Below are positions 7,714-17,073 of a DNA stretch of 64,000 nt, one piece after another; positions within the stretch are counted from its first letter, which is position 1, and each line of letters starts with the position of its first letter. The position numbers and the translations under genes are program-made. The notes below the pieces were generated by a model, which saw nothing but the letters and a program-made list of their open reading frames with translations, was not told where the DNA came from and did not search any database. The DNA comes from Sporosarcina sp. P34. Its GTDB lineage: Bacteria; Bacillota; Bacilli; Bacillales_A; Planococcaceae. The stretch is from the NCBI RefSeq assembly GCF_002743375.1, contig NZ_PDZC01000008.1, positions 1-64,000 on the forward strand, given 5' to 3'.

Positions 7714-9161
7714 AAATGAATCATGTAAATTCTTTTGTAAAAGATACGATTTTAGGAAAGAGTGAATTGCTTAAAGAAATTAGTGATTTCATTTGGGAAC
7801 ATCCAGAAACGAGATTTGAAGAATATACATCTGCCGATTATTTAATGAGTGCACTGGAAGAGCAAGGCTTTGTCGTTGAGAAAAACATTGCCGGGATCAG
7901 CACAGCCTTCGTAGGGTCGTATGGATCGGGGAATCCGGTTATTGGATTTCTCGGAGAGTTTGATGCATTGTCCGGCATGAGTCAAAAAGGTCTCTCTGCT
8001 AGACAAGAGCCTGTTGTACAAGGTGGAAACGGGCATGGATGCGGACATAACCTTTTAGGTACCGGTTCTTTTGCAGCAGCGATTGCGGTGAAAGAGTATT
8101 TACAGTCCAATAATCTGCCAGGCACAGTTCAATATTTTGGTTGCCCGGGAGAAGAAGGTGGTTCAGGAAAAACGTTCATGGCGCGTGAAGGCGCATTTGA
8201 CCATTTGGACCTTGCGTTAACATGGCATCCTTCCTCTAACAACGGTGTCATGGGTATGAGTTCTTTAGCCAACTACCAAGTGTATTTCCGTTTTAAAGGA
8301 ATCAGTTCACACGCGGCAGCATCTCCACACCTCGGAAGAAGTGCATTAGATGCGGTGGAATTAATGAACGTTGGGGTGAACTACTTAAGAGAGCATGTAA
8401 AACCGGATGCGAGGTTCCATTATGCTGTAACGAATACAGGAGGTACTTCTCCAAACGTTGTTCAGGCAGATGCAGAAGTCTTGTACCTGATTCGTTCGCC
8501 GCAACTAGAAGACGTAGAATCAATTTATAAACGGATTTGTAAAATTGCCGAGGGCGCTGCATTAATGACCGAAACTTCCGTGTCTGTAGAAATAGACAAA
8601 GCGTGTTCAAACTACATGCCGAATAGAAGTTTAGAAAAAATCATGTATAGCAAACTGAAAGATCTGGAAGAAGATATTTCCTACTCAGATGATGACGTAG
8701 CGTACGCAAAAGATATTTGGAATACGTTAAATGAAGCTGAAAAAGAGGGCGCGATTAGTACGATGGAAATGTTCGGTATGGGAGCGGAAAAAGACAAAGC
8801 CAAAATGAAAGATCGTTATATTTCTGACTTTGTCAGTGAGTACACTCCAACGGATATGGCTATGTCGGGCTCGACGGATGTAGGAGATGTGAGTTGGGTA
8901 GTACCGACTGCACAATGTTCAACAGCTGCATACGCCAAGGGAACACCTTTCCATTCATGGCAAATGGTGACGCAGGGCATTTCATCAGTTGCACATCAAA
9001 GCATGTTACGTGCAGGAATAACGATGGCCCTGACCGCAATCGAAGTGATAGAGGATCCGGAGAAGCTTGACGAAATTAAGAAAGAGCATATTGAAAAGTT
9101 CAAAGATCATCCATATAAGTCTCCAATTCCAAATGATGTACAGCCTTCTGCATTAAAGTGA
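7710..9161 (+). CDS. M20 family amidohydrolase, AbgB-like
   Basis: A 483-residue metallo-amidohydrolase of peptidase family M20, closest in layout to AbgB/aminoacylase proteins that cut p-aminobenzoyl-glutamate or N-acyl amino acids. Visible metal-site parts are HPETRFEE (residues about 31-38), GHGCGHNLLG (near 110), the acid pair in CPGEEGGSGK (near 149), TWHPSSNN (near 171) and HSWQM near the C-terminus. The dimerisation insert begins at GISSHAAASPHLGRSALDAVEL. The start overlaps the symporter stop by four bases, and AAGGAG lies at 7692. Transport plus hydrolysis in one operon implies uptake of an amide-linked glutamate-like substrate that is split inside the cell. Exact specificity is not readable. 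Confidence 0.87.
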   Translation: MKMNHVNSFVKDTILGKSELLKEISDFIWEHPETRFEEYTSADYLMSALEEQGFVVEKNIAGISTAFVGSYGSGNPVIGFLGEFDALSGMSQKGLSARQEPVVQGGNGHGCGHNLLGTGSFAAAIAVKEYLQSNNLPGTVQYFGCPGEEGGSGKTFMAREGAFDHLDLALTWHPSSNNGVMGMSSLANYQVYFRFKGISSHAAASPHLGRSALDAVELMNVGVNYLREHVKPDARFHYAVTNTGGTSPNVVQADAEVLYLIRSPQLEDVESIYKRICKIAEGAALMTETSVSVEIDKACSNYMPNRSLEKIMYSKLKDLEEDISYSDDDVAYAKDIWNTLNEAEKEGAISTMEMFGMGAEKDKAKMKDRYISDFVSEYTPTDMAMSGSTDVGDVSWVVPTAQCSTAAYAKGTPFHSWQMVTQGISSVAHQSMLRAGITMALTAIEVIEDPEKLDEIKKEHIEKFKDHPYKSPIPNDVQPSALK

Positions 9162-9188
9162 AGTCTTGAAAATACACTTCATGGGTAA

Positions 9189-9252
9189 GACTCCTTTTGA
9201 TAGTGTAGGGAACCGATTTAATCGTCGTCCCTATCTACAATAGGAGTTTTTT
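9189..9252 (+). terminator. Rho-independent terminator of the symporter/M20 operon
   Basis: AGACTCCT opens a long nested hairpin with a GTAGGGA core pairing with TCCCTATCTAC, closing with AGGAGTTTTTTG, 28 bases after the M20 stop. Confidence 0.75.
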
Positions 9253-9326
9253 GTGTCTTCGCAAAGATAAAACACTATACTATTCAAAATTTCACCCTTT
9301 TTTATTGGTGTGCAACGCTAATGAAC

Positions 9327-9394
9327 GGTAACTGTGTAAGAAACAACCGTGAATGTGTAAACCATCATGAAAGTTTCCCGCGCAGGCACTTTTC
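9327..9394. repeat. Family B repeat (B5), long form
   Basis: GGTAACTGTGTAAGAAAC, then GTGTAAACCATCATGAAAGT, then TTCCCGCGCAGGCACTTTTC. It lies upstream of the ECF-type promoter of the PBP gene. Confidence 0.7.
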
Positions 9395-9439
9395 ATTTTA
9401 TTCGCAAACTCCTACCAAAATACACCAAAAGACAAAACC

Positions 9440-9465
9440 CGCAACCTTCAAACACCCCCATCGTC
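9440..9465 (+). promoter_or_regulatory. ECF sigma-type promoter of the PBP gene
   Basis: CGCAAC at 9440-9445 and CGTC (CGTCTATA) at 9462-9465, spacer 16. The -35 keeps the core AAC but differs from TGAAAC at two positions, so it is weaker than the other five. Bacillus SigM is known to drive class A PBP genes. Confidence 0.5.
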
Positions 9466-9523
9466 TATACTATGCTGTATACTACCAGTAAAAATCCTCA
9501 GCAATAAAGCAGGTGAAACCCAT

Positions 9524-11578
9524 ATGAAAAGATCCGAATATAAAGAACAACAACGTAAAAAAACACCCAAAAAGAAAATCAGCCTGAAGAATAGGATTAT
9601 CCGTTTCGTATGCATCAGTGGACTGCTTGTCGTTCTTTGCGCACTACTCATACTGAATGTCTTCATCACATTCAGCGATGTAAGTAAACTCGAAGAGCCC
9701 GCACCAAGATCGACCGTTATTTACGACCCGAACGGAGAAGTCATTAGTAAGGTTTCGAATTCGAATATTGAAGGTGTATTGATCGACCAGATTCCGAATA
9801 CGTTGATTGAAGCAGTCATCTCCGTGGAAGATCAACGATTTTACAAACATCACGGCATTAATTATTTTACGATGGGACGCGCCTTACTCGAGAATGCATT
9901 CAAAGGTAAAATCGTGGCGGGCGGCAGTACGATTACGCAGCAACTTGCGAAAAATGTCTTTTTGACGCAGGAGCGTACGTACTCACGTAAATTCAAAGAA
10001 CTGATCCTCGCAAAGAAGATTGAACGGGTGTATTCGAAAGAGGAGATCATGGAACGTTACCTTAACCAAATTTATTTTGGCGACGGGGCGTGGGGAGTTC
10101 AACGTGCGGCGCAGACTTATTTCGGTAAGGATGTCAGTGAATTGACGCTAAGCGAATCTGCGACAGTAGCAGGCATCATTAAAGCGCCGTCGCATTTATC
10201 GCCTACGAAAAATATGGAAAAGTCGGTGAATCGGCGCAATCTGGTGTTATCGTTGATGCTTCGTGAACAGTATATTAGTCAGGAAGAATACGATGAAGCA
10301 ATTGGACAGAAACTAGCACTGGCTGATTCGACAGTGCCAGATTATAAAGCGAAATACCTGTATTATATCGACCGTGTTGTGGACGAGGCGGTTAATACGT
10401 ATAATTTGACGAGAAATGAAGTGCTGTCCGGCGGTTTGCATATTACGACAGAAATCAATCCGATAGTCCAGAATGCGCTGGAAGAAGTGTATGCGGATGA
10501 TAGTAATTTTCCAAAGAGCACGCCAGGTCAGCTGTTGCAGAGTGCCTCTGTTTTCCTGGACCCTAAAACGGGCGGGATCCTAGCCTTAGTCGGTGGGAGA
10601 GGAGAATATACGCATGGAAGCTTCAATAATGCGACAGACCTCATCCGGCAGCCTGGATCTGCGTTCAAGCCGCTTGCCGTCTATACTCCGGCACTTGAGA
10701 ACGGGTACCGTATGTCGGATTTGCTTGTGGATGAACCGATCGATATGGATGGCTACTCTCCGAAAAATTTTGATCAGAACTATAGAGGGAAAGTGACGAT
10801 GTACGATGCACTCGCACAATCATATAATATCCCTGCCGTCTGGCTGTTGGATCAGATTGGCATCAAAAACGGCGTGGATGCGGCGAAACGGTTTGGAATT
10901 TCATTAGAAAAAAAGGACCGGACGCTTGGATTGGCGCTTGGCGGGCTGAACAAAGGAACTTCTCCTTTACGGATGGCACAAGCGTTTTCTACGTTTGCGA
11001 ATGATGGAGTAATGGAGGAAGCCCATGCGATTACAGAAATAAAAGATTCGGAAGGAAAAGTGCTAGGGAAGTGGCGAGGGAAGTCTGTACAGGTGACAGA
11101 TGCGGAAGTCGCCCAGCAAATGACCTATATGCTGCAAGGGGCTGTTACGGAAGGCACTGCGAAAAAAGCACAAATTTCCGGTATAGATGTGGCGGGGAAG
11201 ACGGGCACTACACAGCTCCCGTTTGAAGGAGTGGACGGTTCAAAAGATCATTGGTTCGTTGGCTATACACCGGATATTGCCGGTGCGGTCTGGCTCGGAT
11301 ATGATCAAACAGATGCCGACCATTATTTAACCTCCACTAGTAGCGTTACCGCGCCGCCCATTTTTGCGCAGGTTGTTTCAAAGTCATCCAGCGAATTGAC
11401 AGTGAAGAAATTTGATTTGTCATTAATTGAAGATGAAATAAAAGAGCTGAATAAGCAGAAGGACATGACAAAGGAAGAAAGAGAAAAGGAAGAGAAGAAA
11501 AAAGAGAAGGACAAGAATCGAAAAGAGTTTTGGAAGAAGATTGAAAAGTGGGGACTGGATTGGTTTGGGGCTGAGTAG
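9524..11578 (+). CDS. Class A penicillin-binding protein (PBP1A family)
   Basis: A 684-residue bifunctional peptidoglycan synthase that polymerises lipid II and crosslinks stem peptides at the outer membrane face. Order of parts: a basic cytoplasmic tail (1-27), one membrane anchor (about 28-50), a GT51 glycosyltransferase domain with the catalytic glutamate in EDQRFYKHHG (Glu102) and GSTITQQLAKN (134-144), then the transpeptidase with SxxK (Ser379, Lys382), SYN (433-435) and KTGT (559-562). All catalytic motifs are intact. The C-terminal 70 residues are a lysine/glutamate-rich coiled tail. The TAG stop at 11576-11578 touches the first base of a family A repeat, which ends the transcript zone against the convergent LysR gene. 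An ECF-type promoter lies 60 bases upstream. Confidence 0.95.
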   Translation: MKRSEYKEQQRKKTPKKKISLKNRIIRFVCISGLLVVLCALLILNVFITFSDVSKLEEPAPRSTVIYDPNGEVISKVSNSNIEGVLIDQIPNTLIEAVISVEDQRFYKHHGINYFTMGRALLENAFKGKIVAGGSTITQQLAKNVFLTQERTYSRKFKELILAKKIERVYSKEEIMERYLNQIYFGDGAWGVQRAAQTYFGKDVSELTLSESATVAGIIKAPSHLSPTKNMEKSVNRRNLVLSLMLREQYISQEEYDEAIGQKLALADSTVPDYKAKYLYYIDRVVDEAVNTYNLTRNEVLSGGLHITTEINPIVQNALEEVYADDSNFPKSTPGQLLQSASVFLDPKTGGILALVGGRGEYTHGSFNNATDLIRQPGSAFKPLAVYTPALENGYRMSDLLVDEPIDMDGYSPKNFDQNYRGKVTMYDALAQSYNIPAVWLLDQIGIKNGVDAAKRFGISLEKKDRTLGLALGGLNKGTSPLRMAQAFSTFANDGVMEEAHAITEIKDSEGKVLGKWRGKSVQVTDAEVAQQMTYMLQGAVTEGTAKKAQISGIDVAGKTGTTQLPFEGVDGSKDHWFVGYTPDIAGAVWLGYDQTDADHYLTSTSSVTAPPIFAQVVSKSSSELTVKKFDLSLIEDEIKELNKQKDMTKEEREKEEKKKEKDKNRKEFWKKIEKWGLDWFGAE

Positions 11579-11646
11579 GTACCAGGTCCCCACACAATTT
11601 GGAAACAATTCTGAATTGAACTAGAGTTGTGTGGGGACCTGGTACC
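11578..11646. repeat. Family A palindromic repeat (A2), near-consensus
   Basis: A 69-base palindrome with arms GGTACCAGGTCCCCACACAA and TTGTGTGGGGACCTGGTACC and an inner hairpin built on GAAACAATTCTGAATT. Its first base is the last base of the PBP stop codon. It lies between convergent genes. Confidence 0.9.
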
Positions 11647-11657
11647 ATTATAACCCG

Positions 11658-12554
11658 TCACTTACGAACAATAATCTCATTCGAAAACTGAAGAGTAATG
11701 TCAATAAAGTCTTGAATAGGAGGAGGTAGATAGCGTTCAGGCTGGTAGACTAAATACACTGTTCTTTTGGAAGCGAAGTCTTTTATGAAGACTTCGTTTC
11801 TCCTTTTCGAAGGATTTAGGGCGAGAAAACTTTCAGGAACAACCGATATTCCCAGTCCATTTTCGACAAGGCTACAGGCAGTTTCTAAGCTTTCTGTTTC
11901 GAATTCTACTGACGGTGAAAAGCCTACATGCTCGCATGCTTTAATAAAGGTTTCTCTAATTTTAAAACCTTCCAGACTATGAATAAATGTTTCGTTTTTC
12001 AAATCAATGATTTCAATACTCGTCAGGTTTTTAAATCGATGTTCAGGAGGTGTTAGTAAGACGTAATTTTCTTGAAAGATCGGTATATATTTGAAGTTGT
12101 TGTGATCATTGGCTATAGATGTGATACCTAAATGAATGTCAAAGCTCTCTAATTTTTTCACAATATCATTCGGTCCTAATTCCCGTACTTTCATCGAGAC
12201 AGCAGGATTTTTGCTCTTGAAAATTCCGATCATATGGGAAATGAAATACCGATATGATTCAATCATTCCTAGATTGATTTTTCCTTTACCTACATTTCTT
12301 GCGTCCTCCATCTCTTTGTAAATCTTATCAAATGACTCCAATACATTCCCCGCGTGTTTATACAAGATCTCTCCTGGTTCGGTCAACTTCAAACTTTTCG
12401 TGCTTCTCTCAAACAATGTACATCCCAGTTCGTTTTCTAATGATTTGATGGTATTGCTCAAAGCCGGCTGTGAAATATGTAACTGTATCGCGGCTCTTGT
12501 AAATTGTCCGCATGTTGCAATGGTATGAAAATGCTTTAAAGAACGAATGTCCAT
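11658..12554 (-). CDS. LysR family transcriptional regulator
   Basis: A 298-residue LTTR, full length. The N-terminal helix-turn-helix is clear (FHTIATCGQFTRAAIQLHIS, then QPALSNTIKSLENELG, residues about 9-43). The effector-binding domain follows (GKINLGMIESYRYF; LETACSLVENGLGISVVPES near 205-225). ATG 12554 is preceded by GAAGAGGTG. It is divergent from the symporter/ureohydrolase pair that starts at 12754, the classic LTTR arrangement, so it most likely activates that pair in response to its substrate or product. A perfect 15-base palindrome upstream of its start is a candidate autoregulatory site. Confidence 0.9.
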   Translation of the reverse strand: MDIRSLKHFHTIATCGQFTRAAIQLHISQPALSNTIKSLENELGCTLFERSTKSLKLTEPGEILYKHAGNVLESFDKIYKEMEDARNVGKGKINLGMIESYRYFISHMIGIFKSKNPAVSMKVRELGPNDIVKKLESFDIHLGITSIANDHNNFKYIPIFQENYVLLTPPEHRFKNLTSIEIIDLKNETFIHSLEGFKIRETFIKACEHVGFSPSVEFETESLETACSLVENGLGISVVPESFLALNPSKRRNEVFIKDFASKRTVYLVYQPERYLPPPIQDFIDITLQFSNEIIVRK

Positions 12555-12571
12555 TTTAACACCTCTTCTTT

Positions 12572-12586
12572 ATAACTTTAAGTTAT
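12572..12586. promoter_or_regulatory. Candidate LysR-type operator
   Basis: The perfect palindrome ATAACTT-T-AAGTTAT in the divergent promoter region, 18 bases upstream of the LysR start. It contains a T-N11-A pattern as expected for LTTR boxes. Confidence 0.45.
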
Positions 12587-12753
12587 CAATTCATAATATT
12601 TCGATATTAGACATTATATATCTAGTGATATACAATTTCAACTAGATGGAGTGTTTAGAAAGTTCTAATTCATTTAATTTCATTTTTTATGGAATTATCT
12701 TAAGCTCCTGACCAAAAGCGATGTTTAGCGTCAAATTGAAAGGAGGAACTGCT

Positions 12754-13989
12754 ATGTCATCGAGTAGAAGTGAGAATGGAATGCTAATCCTGGATGTCGA
12801 TATGATTACGTTTACTGCTATCGGGGCAGTGTTACTAATCTTGGGAACATGGATTGTAAGGAGATATGAAATTCTTTGGAAGTATTCCATTCCAGGGCCT
12901 GTAATTGGCGGTTTTGGTTTTTCACTATTAATGTGGGTAGCTTATGAATTAGGGCTTTTCGAGTTTCAATACGACAATACACTCTACGATTTATTCATGT
13001 ATGTTTTCTTTGTAACCATTGGTTTGTCTACCGGCGTGTCGATTTTGAAAAAGGGCGGCAAATTGCTTTTAATTTACATGTTGGTTTGTTGGTTCCTGGC
13101 TATTTTGCAAAACGGTATTAGTGTCGGTGCAGCATGGTTGACAGGCATTAATCCACTCTCTGCCTTAATGGCAGGACAGGCTTCTATGCAGGGTGGTCAT
13201 GGTATGGCAGCCTCACTTGCACCATTAATTGAGTCATTCGGTGAATCCAATGCATTAACGATTGAAATGGCTGCTTCAACGTATGGGCTAATAGCAGGCT
13301 CGCTAATTGGAGGTCCTGTCGGCAATTGGCTGATCGCGAGAAAGAATTTGAAAATCCAAACTGACACGGATGATTTGAATGCGCTTGCAAGCGAGATGGA
13401 AGAGAAGAAGACGGCGATTACTTGGCAAAATATCCTCATAGAAGGCTCTTTAATCTTTGTAATATTGGCCATTGGTTTGCCTACAGCGCAGTGGATTACA
13501 AATGTAACTGGCTTCTCTATCCCAGGCCATATATTCAGTCTGTTCCTAGGAATTATTTTCCGCTCAATTAATGAGCGAACGTCATGGGTGCCTATGACAG
13601 ACTCGGCAATGGACATAATTTCAAATGTTTCATTGAATATGTTTTTAGTTATGGCCATGATGAAACTGAAATTATGGGAATTGTACGATCTGGCTCTCCC
13701 TTTAGCAGTAATACTTGTTTTGCAGACACTAGCGACAATGGCAGTTGCTGTATTCATCCTCTATAGATTACTTGGGAAGAACTATGACGCAGCTGTGATG
13801 TCAGCAGGATTTATTGGACATGGATTAGGGGCCACACCAAATGGATTGGTTGTCATGAATGCGATATGTACGAAATATGGCATCTTTTCAAGAAAAGCGT
13901 TTATCATTATCCCGGTTGCGGGGACAGTTTTGACGGACATCGTCGGAGTACCTATATTTGTATTTCTTGCAAATCTTTTAGGAAATTAA
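12754..13989 (+). CDS. Second GltS-type sodium symporter homologue
   Basis: A 411-residue ESS-family symporter, near the usual GltS length. ATG 12754 follows GAAAGGAGG; the upstream in-frame ATG at 12721 lacks a site. Membrane segments fill the protein. The family glycine loop is QGGHGMAASLAPLIE (near residues 147-161) and its counterpart in the second half is FIGHGLGATPNGLVVMNAI (about 350-368). A charged cytoplasmic loop lies near residues 205-230. It differs enough from the symporter at 6262 to suggest another substrate. It is followed after 22 bases by a ureohydrolase, so it may import a guanidino acid; this is inference from context. Confidence 0.85.
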   Translation: MSSSRSENGMLILDVDMITFTAIGAVLLILGTWIVRRYEILWKYSIPGPVIGGFGFSLLMWVAYELGLFEFQYDNTLYDLFMYVFFVTIGLSTGVSILKKGGKLLLIYMLVCWFLAILQNGISVGAAWLTGINPLSALMAGQASMQGGHGMAASLAPLIESFGESNALTIEMAASTYGLIAGSLIGGPVGNWLIARKNLKIQTDTDDLNALASEMEEKKTAITWQNILIEGSLIFVILAIGLPTAQWITNVTGFSIPGHIFSLFLGIIFRSINERTSWVPMTDSAMDIISNVSLNMFLVMAMMKLKLWELYDLALPLAVILVLQTLATMAVAVFILYRLLGKNYDAAVMSAGFIGHGLGATPNGLVVMNAICTKYGIFSRKAFIIIPVAGTVLTDIVGVPIFVFLANLLGN

Positions 13990-14011
13990 ACTAGTAATGG
14001 GGGAATTATTA

Positions 14012-14956
14012 ATGGAAAAAATTAATATGCCAATCACAGGAATTTGTTCTTTTGCTAAGTATCCAATCTGCACGGACTGGGAAGAAATTGATGCAGACAT
14101 CGCAGTTTTAGGGGTTCCGTATGATACGGGCGTTGGCTTTTTAAGCGGCTGTCGATTTGGACCTAGAAGAATTCGAGAAGTGTCCACGCATTACGCACGT
14201 GGGAGTGCAGGGTTTTACGATCCTGAGCGGGATGAAGTATTTTTAGGCGGAGATGTAAAAATCGTGGATGCAGGAGATGCGGATGTCGTCCATGGAGATA
14301 TAGAGCAAGCATTTACTGCCATTGAATATGCAGTAGCAAAAATTCGAGAAAAAGGTGCCATTCCTGCAATTATGGGAGGAGACCACTCGATTTCCATTCC
14401 AGTTGCACGCGCATTAAAAGATGAAGGCGATATTACCGTCATTCAATTAGATGCACATTTAGACTGGTCAGATGCACCAGGCGGTCAAACGTTAGGAAAC
14501 GGTAGCCCTATGCGTAGAATGTCTGAAATGGACCATATTAAAGATATGGTACAAATCGGTTTACGTGGATTAGGAAGTAGTCGAAAAGAAGATTTCGACG
14601 CGGCAAAAGCTTACGGAAGCGAGCTAATCTCAGCACGCGATTCCGCCAAGTTGGGTGTAGAAGGTATACTAAATAAAATTCCAAAGGCCGATAAGTACTA
14701 TGTGACGATCGATATTGACTGCTTCGATATATCATTGGCTACGGGTACAGGATCTCCTTCACCTGGAGGCTTCTCATTCGATTTCCTAAATGACATTTTA
14801 ATTGGCATTGCGGAAAAAGGAAACGTCGTTTGTTTCGACCTAGTGGAAGTTGCTCCTCAATACGATCCGACTGGTGCCACGACTCGAGTAGCAGCTATGA
14901 CGATGCTGAACTTTATGGGTCATATTCTTAAAAACAAAGAAAAACATACTAACTGA
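14012..14956 (+). CDS. Agmatinase/ureohydrolase family enzyme
   Basis: A 314-residue binuclear manganese ureohydrolase that hydrolyses a guanidino group to release urea. ATG 14012 follows GGGGGAATT; the earlier ATG at 13997 lies within that site. Metal-binding motifs are intact: GGDHSISIPV (residues about 119-128), QLDAHLDWSD (about 143-152) and TIDIDCFDISLATGTG (about 231-246). Substrate-specificity loops are not those I would call with certainty as agmatinase; guanidinobutyrase or another guanidino-acid hydrolase is possible. It is co-transcribed with the symporter at 12754 and probably under the divergent LysR protein. A strong terminator follows. Confidence 0.85.
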   Translation: MEKINMPITGICSFAKYPICTDWEEIDADIAVLGVPYDTGVGFLSGCRFGPRRIREVSTHYARGSAGFYDPERDEVFLGGDVKIVDAGDADVVHGDIEQAFTAIEYAVAKIREKGAIPAIMGGDHSISIPVARALKDEGDITVIQLDAHLDWSDAPGGQTLGNGSPMRRMSEMDHIKDMVQIGLRGLGSSRKEDFDAAKAYGSELISARDSAKLGVEGILNKIPKADKYYVTIDIDCFDISLATGTGSPSPGGFSFDFLNDILIGIAEKGNVVCFDLVEVAPQYDPTGATTRVAAMTMLNFMGHILKNKEKHTN

Positions 14957-14970
14957 TAGAAACTATTATG

Positions 14971-15010
14971 GCCATGCGCGAATGTATTTTATTCGCTGCA
15001 TGGCTTTTTT
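14971..15010 (+). terminator. Rho-independent terminator
   Basis: GCCATGCGCGAAT pairs with ATTCGCTGCATGGC and runs into TTTTTT, 14 bases after the ureohydrolase stop. It closely resembles the hairpin at 19263-19303. Confidence 0.9.
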
Positions 15011-15027
15011 TAGGGGGACGGGGGGAA

Positions 15028-15096
15028 GGTGCCAGGTCCCCACACAATTCGGAAACAATTCTGAATTGAAGGAGAGTTGTGTACGGACCTGGTACC
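15028..15096. repeat. Family A palindromic repeat (A3)
   Basis: 69 bases, GGTGCCAGGTCCCCACACAA to GTACGGACCTGGTACC, directly after the terminator of the ureohydrolase gene. Confidence 0.88.
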
Positions 15097-15219
15097 CGTT
15101 ATAATGTTTGGTAACGCCAAACCACTGTTTACACTTACTATCCATACATATCACAATTGAACTTTGATTTCGGTTGAACGATTTTATTGAATGAAAAAAC
15201 CAAAACAAATGAATGGCTC

Positions 15220-15251
15220 GAAAAGAAGATTGGAAATCCGATCTTCTTTTT
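15220..15251 (+). terminator. Hairpin with T tract upstream of the acyltransferase gene
   Basis: AAAAGAAGAT pairs with ATCTTCTTTT over a short centre. It lies only about 30 bases before the acyltransferase gene with no complete gene in front of it, so it may be an attenuator or a leftover terminator. Confidence 0.5.
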
Positions 15252-15282
15252 AGCGTGAAAAATGATAATCGCTTGGAAATGA

Positions 15283-17073
15283 ATGATGAAGGGACTAATT
15301 ATTATAAAAAAGACATTTGCTTACGAAAACAAATTACCCTCTTTACCCATACCGCCATTAACGAGTACACGAGAGAAACTTCTTGAATGGGTTGAACCTC
15401 TTGTAAACGATGAACAACTTAAAGAAACTACGAAGGTGGTTAACCATTTCTTCAAAGTGGGTGGAGATGCGGAAAAACTTCAAAAAAAATTGTACGAATT
15501 GGATGCCAAAATTGAAGGTAGTTGGCTAAAGCCTTTATGGGATGATATGTATTTAACATACCGCGATCCTTTGCCAAAGGGCATGCATTTCAATATTTTA
15601 TTGGATAATAAAAAGCATGAAAATCGTTATACGCGTGCAGAACTTGCCGGAAGGGTAAGCCGTTTAATCACGGAATTATATCATTTAATAATTGATGGCG
15701 AAGTAGCACCCGTCATACAAAATGGTGTGCCCCTAGATATGAGTCAATATAAGAAGTTTTTTAAGTCTATTCGCATTCCGAGAGTAGAAAGAGATGAATT
15801 TAGACTAGCGGCATTCGAAAAAAGAAATAACCATGTCATAATTTTATATAAAAGAAATGTGTATAAAGTGAATGTAACCAATAGTGAAGGTGAAATTTAT
15901 CAAAGCAGTGAAATCGCAACTGCTATTGAAAGAGCCTTTCAAGAAGAGCAAAGTGAAGGCGCCAACGTAGGAATTTTTACGACTGCGAAAAGAGACGAAG
16001 CTGCGAAGCTATATGATCAACTCACCGTCTCTAAAGTGAATGCGGATCATCTACAAACGATAGCGGATTCGCTCATTGTCATTTCTATGGATGAAGAAAG
16101 TAGTAATTCCGAAGAAGCAATTGAGAACTTAATGTTAAATGGAACGAATAAATACTTTGATAAAACCATCCAAGTCATTCTCACGAATAAAGGTGAATTG
16201 GGTTATAGCATCGAGCATTCTTCGGTTGATGGCACGACGATATTTGCTGTCATTAGCTATGTAAATGAAGGTCTGGAAAGTGAAGAGCCTGAAACTATCT
16301 ACACGACTGAACCCACTCGAATGGAAAAACAACAATGGGAATTATCTGCGGAGATTGAGAAGTCGTTAAAGAGATTCGAAACAGATCATGCGAAAGTCAA
16401 AAAAGAGTTTTTTATTAAAAATAGAACGTTCAACAGCTTTGGTTCAGATGAAATCAAAAAAATGAATCTGAGTCCGGACGCTTTTTTTCATATGGCCTTA
16501 CAAATTGCACAGTACAGAACATTTGGCGTATGTAGAAGCGTCTATGAACCCGTTTCAGTCCGTGCATTTTATCAGGGAAGAACAGAATGTGCGAGAGCGA
16601 CCAGTATGGAGAAGCTGAACTTGGTGAAAGCGATAGAAAACGGTGAAGAGAGCAATGAAGCGTTGTATATGTTGATGCAACAGGCGAGCTTGGCTCATAC
16701 AAATCGAATCATTATGTGTCGTGAAGGACTCGGCGTTGAAAGGCATATGTATGGACTCGAGCAAATGTATAAGTTGCACGGGGGAGACATCGGCATGACG
16801 GATCCACCTGCGCTCTTTAGCGACGCTGGCTATTTGGCAATGCGCCATGATTTTATTTCGACAAGTGGTATGGCGTATGACAATGTAAAGTATCGGATAT
16901 TTGGCCCAGTCGTTGAAGGCGGTTTTGGACTCGCTTATATTTTATTAGATCAAACGATTTCTATTAATATCTCCTCCCATGCCGATGAAGCAGAGCATGC
17001 GCAGAAGTTAACCAATCATTTGGTAGATGCATTTTTAGAATTAAGGCAGATTGCGAATCGATTTCTTAAATAA
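15283..17073 (+). CDS. Choline/carnitine O-acyltransferase family protein
   Basis: A 596-residue member of the family that moves acyl groups between CoA and carnitine or choline; uncommon in bacteria. The N-terminus shows the usual LPSLPIPPL lead. The catalytic histidine lies in YSIEHSSVDGTT (His312 from this start), the CoA-side motif is CREGLGVERHMYGL (near 486-499) and the end carries FGPVVEGGFGLAYILL. The length matches eukaryotic members. The start is uncertain: ATG 15283/15286 have a weak site, while AAGGGA at 15289-15294 is better spaced for ATT 15301 or ATA 15304, giving an N-terminus beginning near KKTFAYENKLP. The racemase and GNAT genes downstream may belong with it. The acyl acceptor is unknown. 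Confidence 0.87.
   Translation: MMKGLIIIKKTFAYENKLPSLPIPPLTSTREKLLEWVEPLVNDEQLKETTKVVNHFFKVGGDAEKLQKKLYELDAKIEGSWLKPLWDDMYLTYRDPLPKGMHFNILLDNKKHENRYTRAELAGRVSRLITELYHLIIDGEVAPVIQNGVPLDMSQYKKFFKSIRIPRVERDEFRLAAFEKRNNHVIILYKRNVYKVNVTNSEGEIYQSSEIATAIERAFQEEQSEGANVGIFTTAKRDEAAKLYDQLTVSKVNADHLQTIADSLIVISMDEESSNSEEAIENLMLNGTNKYFDKTIQVILTNKGELGYSIEHSSVDGTTIFAVISYVNEGLESEEPETIYTTEPTRMEKQQWELSAEIEKSLKRFETDHAKVKKEFFIKNRTFNSFGSDEIKKMNLSPDAFFHMALQIAQYRTFGVCRSVYEPVSVRAFYQGRTECARATSMEKLNLVKAIENGEESNEALYMLMQQASLAHTNRIIMCREGLGVERHMYGLEQMYKLHGGDIGMTDPPALFSDAGYLAMRHDFISTSGMAYDNVKYRIFGPVVEGGFGLAYILLDQTISINISSHADEAEHAQKLTNHLVDAFLELRQIANRFLK

Noticed and set aside
7710..9161. M20 enzyme as the desuccinylase of the D-amino acid pathway
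   Set aside because: It overlaps the symporter gene and has AbgB-like layout; linkage to the racemase 9 kb away is weak.
11323..11661. Three overlapping minus-strand frames at the end of the PBP gene
   Set aside because: They mirror the lysine/glutamate-rich tail of the PBP and run into repeat A2; no ribosome sites.
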